Positions 44,443 through 48,482 of a stretch of DNA of 48,482 nt are shown piece after piece. The DNA lies in NCBI GenBank assembly GCA_017435045.1, contig JAFSFT010000014.1, positions 1 through 48,482 on the forward strand. Reading direction: 5' to 3'. The DNA is from Oscillospiraceae bacterium. Lineage in GTDB: Bacteria; Bacillota; Clostridia; Oscillospirales; Ruminococcaceae. Under the pieces are notes generated by a model. It did no database searches and was not told the origin of the DNA. It was given only the letters and a program-made list of their open reading frames with translations. The position numbers were made by a program, and so were the translations under genes. The stretch's first letter is position 1. The number at the start of each line of letters is the position of its first letter.

Positions 44443-45066
44443 ATGAAAAAATTGGACAGACAAAGAAAAGTTACACTTGCGGCATTATCCATGGCCCTTG
44501 TGGTTGCGGTTTATCTTAACTGGCAGTATTCTCGCACAGGGGCAGATGTACATATTGCCGCCAAAGAGGTGGATGCAGCACAGCAGGAAATTCTTGATGT
44601 TATGGAACAGAACAATTTAAACCCCGAAGGTGATATGCTTTCTGTTGCGGCTGACGATGAGGTTCAGAACTATGGTGATGCACAGCTTGTTGCAACCACA
44701 GCGGCTTCTGCCACAAAGTATTTTGAAGAAACCAGACTTTCCCGCCAGAAATCACGGGATGAAGCACTGGATGTTCTGCAGAAATCCCTTAAAAGTGCAA
44801 AAATTTCTGATGTGGAAAAAACACAGGCAACCGAAAAGCTTTCCAGAATAATTCAGGATATAACCACCGAAACCGACGTGGAAAATCTGGTAAAAGCCAA
44901 GGGCTTTACCGACTGTGTGGCATTTATTACAGACGATAAAATATCTGTTGCTGTGCAGCCTTCAAACGGCGACCTTTCCAAGCAGAATGTAGCACAGATA
45001 AGGGATATTGTGCTTAGCAAAACCTCTATAGACACACAGAATATAGTTGTAATTGAAGTAAATTAA
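44443..45066 (+). CDS. spoIIIAH: Stage III sporulation protein AH
   Basis: A 207-aa protein with one N-terminal helix (LAALSMALVVAVYLNW, about 11-26). It pairs with SpoIIQ across the engulfment space in Bacillus. The C-terminal domain has EKLSRIIQDITTETDVENLVKAKGF, in part typical of AH (ENLVKAKGFTDCVAFI). AGGCATTTTATT upstream offers a weak ribosome site (GGAGG 12 bases before). No terminator separates it from asp23, which has its own promoter. Confidence 0.95.
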   Translation: MKKLDRQRKVTLAALSMALVVAVYLNWQYSRTGADVHIAAKEVDAAQQEILDVMEQNNLNPEGDMLSVAADDEVQNYGDAQLVATTAASATKYFEETRLSRQKSRDEALDVLQKSLKSAKISDVEKTQATEKLSRIIQDITTETDVENLVKAKGFTDCVAFITDDKISVAVQPSNGDLSKQNVAQIRDIVLSKTSIDTQNIVVIEVN

Positions 45067-45072
45067 TGCATC

Positions 45073-45129
45073 ATATTCATAAATTAGTGTTGTTATATTC
45101 ATAATTTAGTGGTATAATATTCATTAAAT
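45073..45129 (+). repeat. Tandem 22-bp repeats upstream of asp23
   Basis: Two adjacent 22-base units at 45073 and 45095 (ATATTCATAAATTAGTG and ATATTCATAATTTAGTG, with variable 5-base ends), then a partial third from 45117 (ATATTCATTAAATA). The spacing is about two DNA turns. The asp23 promoter is built into units 1 to 3. Confidence 0.75.
45090..45118 (+). promoter_or_regulatory. Strong predicted promoter of the asp23-nusB operon
   Basis: TTGTTA (45090-45095) and a perfect TATAAT (45113-45118) are 17 bases apart, with TGG before the -10 (extended -10). It overlaps the tandem repeats. Confidence 0.75.
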
Positions 45130-45144
45130 ACGGAGGTATGCAGA

Positions 45145-45498
45145 ATGGAAGTTAAAAACAACAATAAAAATATAGGCAGTTTATACATCTCTACAAGCGT
45201 GGTTGAAAAGGTTGCAAAGCTTGCAGCTTTGGAGATTGACGGTGTTGCAGAAGTTTCCACAGGTTCTTCCGGTGTTAAAGGTGTGTTTGCAAAAACAAAC
45301 CTGCCAAAAGCTGTGGATGTTAATATGTATGACGGCGTTGCAGAAGTAGATATGCATATCATTGTAAAATACGGCTGCAAGGTGCCTTCTGTATGCAAAA
45401 ACGTTCAGGAAGCTGTAAAAACCAATATTCAGAATATGACAGAGGTTACAGTATCCAAGGTAAACATTATCGTTGCCGGCATACAGGCAGAAAACTAA
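45145..45498 (+). CDS. yqhY: Asp23/Gls24 family envelope stress protein (YqhY-like)
   Basis: A 117-aa Asp23-domain protein: ISTSVVEKVAKLAALEIDGVAEVS, in part the family opening (VVEKVAKLAALEIDGV), then MHIIVKYGCKVP and VSKVNIIVAGI. In Bacillus the yqhY gene sits between accBC and nusB and affects fatty acid synthesis; accB and accC are absent here. CGGAGG precedes the ATG. It likely locates at the membrane or envelope. Confidence 0.92.
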   Translation: MEVKNNNKNIGSLYISTSVVEKVAKLAALEIDGVAEVSTGSSGVKGVFAKTNLPKAVDVNMYDGVAEVDMHIIVKYGCKVPSVCKNVQEAVKTNIQNMTEVTVSKVNIIVAGIQAEN

Positions 45499-45521
45499 TT
45501 GGCATAATGTAAAATCATATA

Positions 45522-45547
45522 TCCCTCCCACCTGCTGATGGGAGGGA
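45522..45547 (+). other. Hairpin between asp23 and nusB without a T-run
   Basis: A 9-bp stem (TCCCTCCCA / TGGGAGGGA) with an 8-base loop, followed by ATATTAAAC. It is not a standard terminator and could adjust expression within the operon. Confidence 0.55.
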
Positions 45548-45572
45548 ATATTAAACAGGGAAGGTAAAATAT

Positions 45573-45989
45573 ATGATGACAAGACGCAAGGCAAGAGAAA
45601 ATGCATTTATTGCAGTTTTTGAAGCCGGTTTCAGCTCAAATGATATCGAGGAAATTCTCTCTCTTACACAGGAAGTTCCTGAGTACGAAGAATACAGACT
45701 GGATGATTTTGCAATCGGTCTTATTAACAACTACTACAACAACGCTGAACAGGTAAACGATATTATCCAGTCCAAGCTTAAAAACTGGTCACAGTCCCGT
45801 ATTTCCCGTGTGGCAAGTGCAGTGCTGCGTCTCAGCGTGGCAGAAATGCTCTTTTCTGACGAAAAGGATATGGACAGTGTTATCATCAACGAAGCTGTTG
45901 AAATCTGTAAAAGATTTGCAGGGGATAATGACTATCAGTTCGTAAACGGCGTTCTGGGTGCAGTAGCAAAGGATAAAGCTGAAAAATAA
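45573..45989 (+). CDS. nusB: Transcription antitermination factor NusB
   Basis: A 138-aa all-helical RNA-binding protein that pairs with NusE at boxA in rRNA transcription. RRKARENAFIAVFEAGF opens it, and RISRVASAVLRLSVAEML and INEAVEICKRFAGDNDYQFVNGVLG follow in the usual order. Two ATG codons are adjacent (45573, 45576); AGGGAAGG supports either. It ends 2 bases before the TsaD-like gene. Confidence 0.95.
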   Translation: MMTRRKARENAFIAVFEAGFSSNDIEEILSLTQEVPEYEEYRLDDFAIGLINNYYNNAEQVNDIIQSKLKNWSQSRISRVASAVLRLSVAEMLFSDEKDMDSVIINEAVEICKRFAGDNDYQFVNGVLGAVAKDKAEK

Positions 45990-45991
45990 TA

Positions 45992-46924
45992 ATGATTACA
46001 TTAGGTATTGACACAAGTAACTATGCATCGTCAATTGCTGTAATCGATTATGAAAAAAACGAAATTTTACTTAACGAAAAACAGTTTTTGCCCGTAAAAC
46101 AGGGCGAATGCGGTTTGCGGCAGCAGGACGCTGTATTCGGTCACATAAAAAATTTAATAGATATGCTGGAGCTTGTACATAATAAATTTGATTTATCCTG
46201 TGTACAGGCTGTTGGTGTTTCTGTAAAACCTACAAATGAAGAAGGTTCTTATATGCCTTGCTTTCTTGTGGGCAAGCTCTTGTCGCAGATGGTAAAGGCA
46301 GTAAAAGACGTGCCTGTGATACACACAACCCATCAGGACGGACATCTTAACAGTGCTCTGTTCAGCCTCAATAATGAAAATTTATACAATCAGAAGATTA
46401 TAGTGTTTCACGTTTCCGGCGGCACCACAGATATGATTCTTGTGGACAACGGAAAGATAACAGAAACTGTAGGATCTTCCAATGACCTGTTTGCCGGACA
46501 GGCTGTTGACCGTCTTGGTGTAAAGCTTGGTTTTTCTTTTCCTGCAGGGGTATATGTGTCGCAGCTTGCCGCACAGTGCGATGAGACAATAAAACCTAAA
46601 GTAAGTGTAAAAGGGCTTAACTGCAACCTTTCGGGTTTGCAGAACCAGTGCGAAAAGCTTATAGCAGAGGGCAGGGACAACAGCTATGTGTGCAAATACT
46701 GTCTTTCCTTTATTGCACATACACTTATAAAAATGGCAGAAAATGCCAGAAGCGAGTTTGGCAATCTGCCTGTGGTATTTGTTGGCGGCGTTATGAGCTC
46801 TGCCACAATAAAGGAAATTGTGCAGAAAAAGCTTGGTGATGTATATTTTACGGAGCCTGTTTTTTCCAGTGACAATGCAATCGGCACTGCAGCAGTTGCC
46901 GCAAGAAAGGTAATTTATGGATAA
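45992..46924 (+). CDS. TsaD/Kae1-like protein (paralogue of unknown role)
   Basis: A 310-aa ASKHA-fold protein related to TsaD, which makes the t6A tRNA modification. The N-terminal phosphate-loop is GIDTSNYASSIAV, the metal histidines are in HQDGH (His114 and His118), and a Ser-Asp-Asn-Ala near the C-terminus gives the third ligand. But SGGTT (142-146) stands where TsaD has SGGHT, and the protein is short compared with TsaD (about 335). True TsaD usually sits elsewhere in clostridia. It is therefore likely a paralogue that keeps nucleotide and metal sites. It overlaps xseA by 8 bases. Confidence 0.8.
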   Translation: MITLGIDTSNYASSIAVIDYEKNEILLNEKQFLPVKQGECGLRQQDAVFGHIKNLIDMLELVHNKFDLSCVQAVGVSVKPTNEEGSYMPCFLVGKLLSQMVKAVKDVPVIHTTHQDGHLNSALFSLNNENLYNQKIIVFHVSGGTTDMILVDNGKITETVGSSNDLFAGQAVDRLGVKLGFSFPAGVYVSQLAAQCDETIKPKVSVKGLNCNLSGLQNQCEKLIAEGRDNSYVCKYCLSFIAHTLIKMAENARSEFGNLPVVFVGGVMSSATIKEIVQKKLGDVYFTEPVFSSDNAIGTAAVAARKVIYG

Positions 46925-48137
46925 GGTTATATCTGTTACAAGTCTTAATTATTATGTTAAGAGTCTTCTTGAAGAAGACTTTAATCTTGCGGATATAGCT
47001 GTGGAGGGAGAAATCTCCAACTTTGTAAACCACTATAAATCAGGGCATTATTACCTTGCCCTCAAGGACGATAAATCACTTATCAAAACTGTGATGTTTT
47101 CGGCATATAACAAAAAGCTTTCCTTTGTGCCGGAAAATGGTATGAAGGTTATTGTAAGGGGGCGTGTATCCCTTTACGAAAGGGACGGAACATATCAGCT
47201 TTATGCCACAGATATGTTCCAGAGCGGTATCGGTCTGCAGCATCTGGCATTTGAAAAGCTTAAGGAAAAGCTGTTTAAAGAGGGGCTGTTTGACGAAAAC
47301 CGCAAAAAGCCTCTGCCGCCATATCCTTTTACAGTTGGTGTGGCAACCTCGGCAACAGGTGCAGCACTGCAGGATATTATCAGTGTTACACAGCGTCGTT
47401 TTCCTTGTGCAAGGCTGGTGGTTGCACCCTGCGGTGTACAGGGCGATGCATCAAAACAGTCTATAATCAAAGCTATAAAACGCCTTGACAGTATGGATGA
47501 AATTGAGGTTATCATAATAGCCAGAGGCGGTGGCAGCAAGGAAGATATGTGGGTGTTCAACGACGAGGACATTGCACGCACTGCTGCAGCCTGCAGAAAA
47601 CCTACGGTAAGTGCTGTAGGACACGAAATTGACTGGACAATCCTTGACTATATATGCGACAGACGTGCGGCAACACCTACTGCCGCTGCAGAGATAGTTT
47701 TTCCCGATGCAAAAACCATACAGTTTCAGCTTTTGAAGCACGAAGAAAAACTGACAAGAAATGTTAAGGATAAGGCCTCACGATATGCAGAAAATCTGGA
47801 GTATATAAAGAACTCCCGCGGATTTAATAATGTAAAGATACTCTGTCAGCAAAGCAGCGACAGCCTGCTGGCTTACAGAAAAAACATAAACAACGCAATT
47901 AAAACGAAAATAGACAACGAAATTAAAAATCTTGGCTATCTTTCGGATAAAATAGAAAACAACAACCCTATTGCAACACTTAAAAAAGGCTATTCGCTTG
48001 TATTTAAAAACGACCAGCCTCTTACAGCGGAGCAAAAGGTGAGAAAAAACGATAAAATTGTTGTCCGCACACATATGCAGGAACTCAGCTGTACTGTGGA
48101 CAGCACAAAAACGGTAAGAAAGCAGGAGACGTTATGA
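46917..48137 (+). CDS. xseA: Exodeoxyribonuclease VII large subunit
   Basis: A 406-aa nuclease subunit that, with XseB, degrades single-stranded DNA in both directions. The N-terminal OB fold (VEGEISNFVNHYKSGHYYLALKDD, in part GHYYLALKDD) and the catalytic region (IIARGGGSKEDMWVFNDE, in part) are clear. A long coiled coil follows to the C-terminus. It overlaps xseB as ATGA. Confidence 0.95.
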   Translation: MDKVISVTSLNYYVKSLLEEDFNLADIAVEGEISNFVNHYKSGHYYLALKDDKSLIKTVMFSAYNKKLSFVPENGMKVIVRGRVSLYERDGTYQLYATDMFQSGIGLQHLAFEKLKEKLFKEGLFDENRKKPLPPYPFTVGVATSATGAALQDIISVTQRRFPCARLVVAPCGVQGDASKQSIIKAIKRLDSMDEIEVIIIARGGGSKEDMWVFNDEDIARTAAACRKPTVSAVGHEIDWTILDYICDRRAATPTAAAEIVFPDAKTIQFQLLKHEEKLTRNVKDKASRYAENLEYIKNSRGFNNVKILCQQSSDSLLAYRKNINNAIKTKIDNEIKNLGYLSDKIENNNPIATLKKGYSLVFKNDQPLTAEQKVRKNDKIVVRTHMQELSCTVDSTKTVRKQETL

Positions 48138-48331
48138 ATCTGACATTTGAACAGGCTATGGCAAGACTGGAAGAAATTTCGGATATTTTAAGCGAAAATC
48201 AGGTGTCCATTGACCAGTCTCTCGAATTATATGCCGAGGGTACAAAGCTTATAAAGTTCTGCAGCGACAAGCTTAAGGCAGTTACCCTTAAAATAGAAGA
48301 AATTGACTCTGAAATAAATGAAGGAGTTTAA
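48134..48331 (+). CDS. xseB: Exodeoxyribonuclease VII small subunit
   Basis: A 65-aa coiled-coil partner of XseA. LTFEQAMARLEEISDILSE opens it, and SIDQSLELYAEGTKLIKFC is the usual core. Start overlaps the xseA stop by 4 bases, so translation is coupled. Confidence 0.95.
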   Translation: MNLTFEQAMARLEEISDILSENQVSIDQSLELYAEGTKLIKFCSDKLKAVTLKIEEIDSEINEGV

Positions 48332-48333
48332 AG

Positions 48334-48482
48334 ATGTTGAATAAATTTTTGCAGAAAACCGAAGAACAGCTTGTAAAAAACTGCGATTTATATTTTTACG
48401 AAGACAGCAATGTAAATAATGCTGCAAGATATTCACTGCTCAATGCAGGCAAAAGGGTAAGGGCAATGCTTATCTATCTCAC
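48334..48482 (+). CDS. ispA: Polyprenyl (farnesyl) diphosphate synthase, N-terminal part (3' truncated)
   Basis: The first 49 codons of an isoprenoid chain-elongating enzyme; the window ends before the DDxxD motif. ARYSLLNAGKRVRAM matches the conserved YSLxAGGKRxR region that binds isopentenyl diphosphate. AAGGAG lies before the ATG. The xseA-xseB-ispA order is the standard Firmicutes cluster, often followed by dxs. Chain length is inferred from that context. Confidence 0.9.
   Translation, partial: MLNKFLQKTEEQLVKNCDLYFYEDSNVNNAARYSLLNAGKRVRAMLIYL

Noticed and set aside
45073..45129. Tandem repeats as a CRISPR array
   Set aside because: Copies are directly adjacent with no spacers, only about 2.5 units, and no cas genes are present.

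Overview
The window looks like chromosomal DNA of an anaerobic, endospore-forming, low-GC member of the Clostridia, probably near the Ruminococcaceae/Oscillospiraceae; I do not assign a species. The reasons are a complete spoIIIAA-AH operon and yunB (sporulation), PcrA, WhiA, RapZ and HPr kinase in Firmicutes-type clusters, a GatCAB amidotransferase, FAD-dependent ThyX, an SRP RNA directly upstream of dnaX-ebfC-recR, and a ferredoxin-linked aldehyde oxidoreductase operon. Genes are dense and mostly on the + strand, with overlapping stop/start junctions and frequent intrinsic terminators. I see no insertion sequence, prophage, CRISPR array, rRNA or tRNA.

Layout. (1) 2-6358: 3' end of pcrA, then thyX, a thymidylate kinase, a DUF2156 protein, a GNAT protein, mltG and a U32 tRNA-hydroxylation protein, ending at a two-way terminator shared with an unrecognised convergent gene (6386-6844, minus). 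(2) 7020-7709: pduL (phosphotransacylase) as a single-gene unit with its own promoter and terminator. (3) 7809-11946: the metabolic island, with a tungsten/molybdenum aldehyde:ferredoxin oxidoreductase, a MoaD/ThiS-like protein, a fusion of four [4Fe-4S] cluster motifs to an iron-type alcohol dehydrogenase, and a small zinc-ribbon protein. A peptidoglycan-binding mini-protein follows. (4) 12348-15118: SRP RNA, dnaX, ebfC, recR. (5) 15175-21141: a housekeeping and quality-control run (YjjG-type HAD, lipase-like hydrolase, YbaK-type deacylase, ABC-F, Nudix, YbjQ) ending in a Crp/Fnr regulator and thioredoxin. (6) 21246-31087: hprK, PHP phosphatase, ROK glucokinase, murB, rapZ, whiA, dnaE, pfkA. 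(7) 31149-33167, minus: zinc-ribbon membrane protein, DUF5685 protein, J-domain/TPR protein. (8) 33258-40437: yunB, then ligA, gatC, gatA, gatB and a GSTCD-like methyltransferase. (9) 40485-48482: spoIIIAA-AH, then asp23 (yqhY), nusB, a TsaD-like paralogue, xseA, xseB and the start of ispA.

How the genes work together. Region 6 joins glycolytic entry (GlcK, Pfk) to sensors of sugar-phosphate state (HprK, RapZ) and to wall precursor synthesis (MurB). Region 3 could interconvert acids, aldehydes and alcohols using ferredoxin and NAD(P)H, and is the best candidate for new biochemistry. Other points worth checking are a 14-bp palindrome placed between the -35 and -10 of the AOR promoter, tandem 22-bp repeats carrying the asp23-nusB promoter, a Crp-like dyad in front of trxA beside a Crp/Fnr gene, the convergent orphan gene, and the TsaD paralogue. 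All functional statements are read from sequence and remembered family features; no database search was run.
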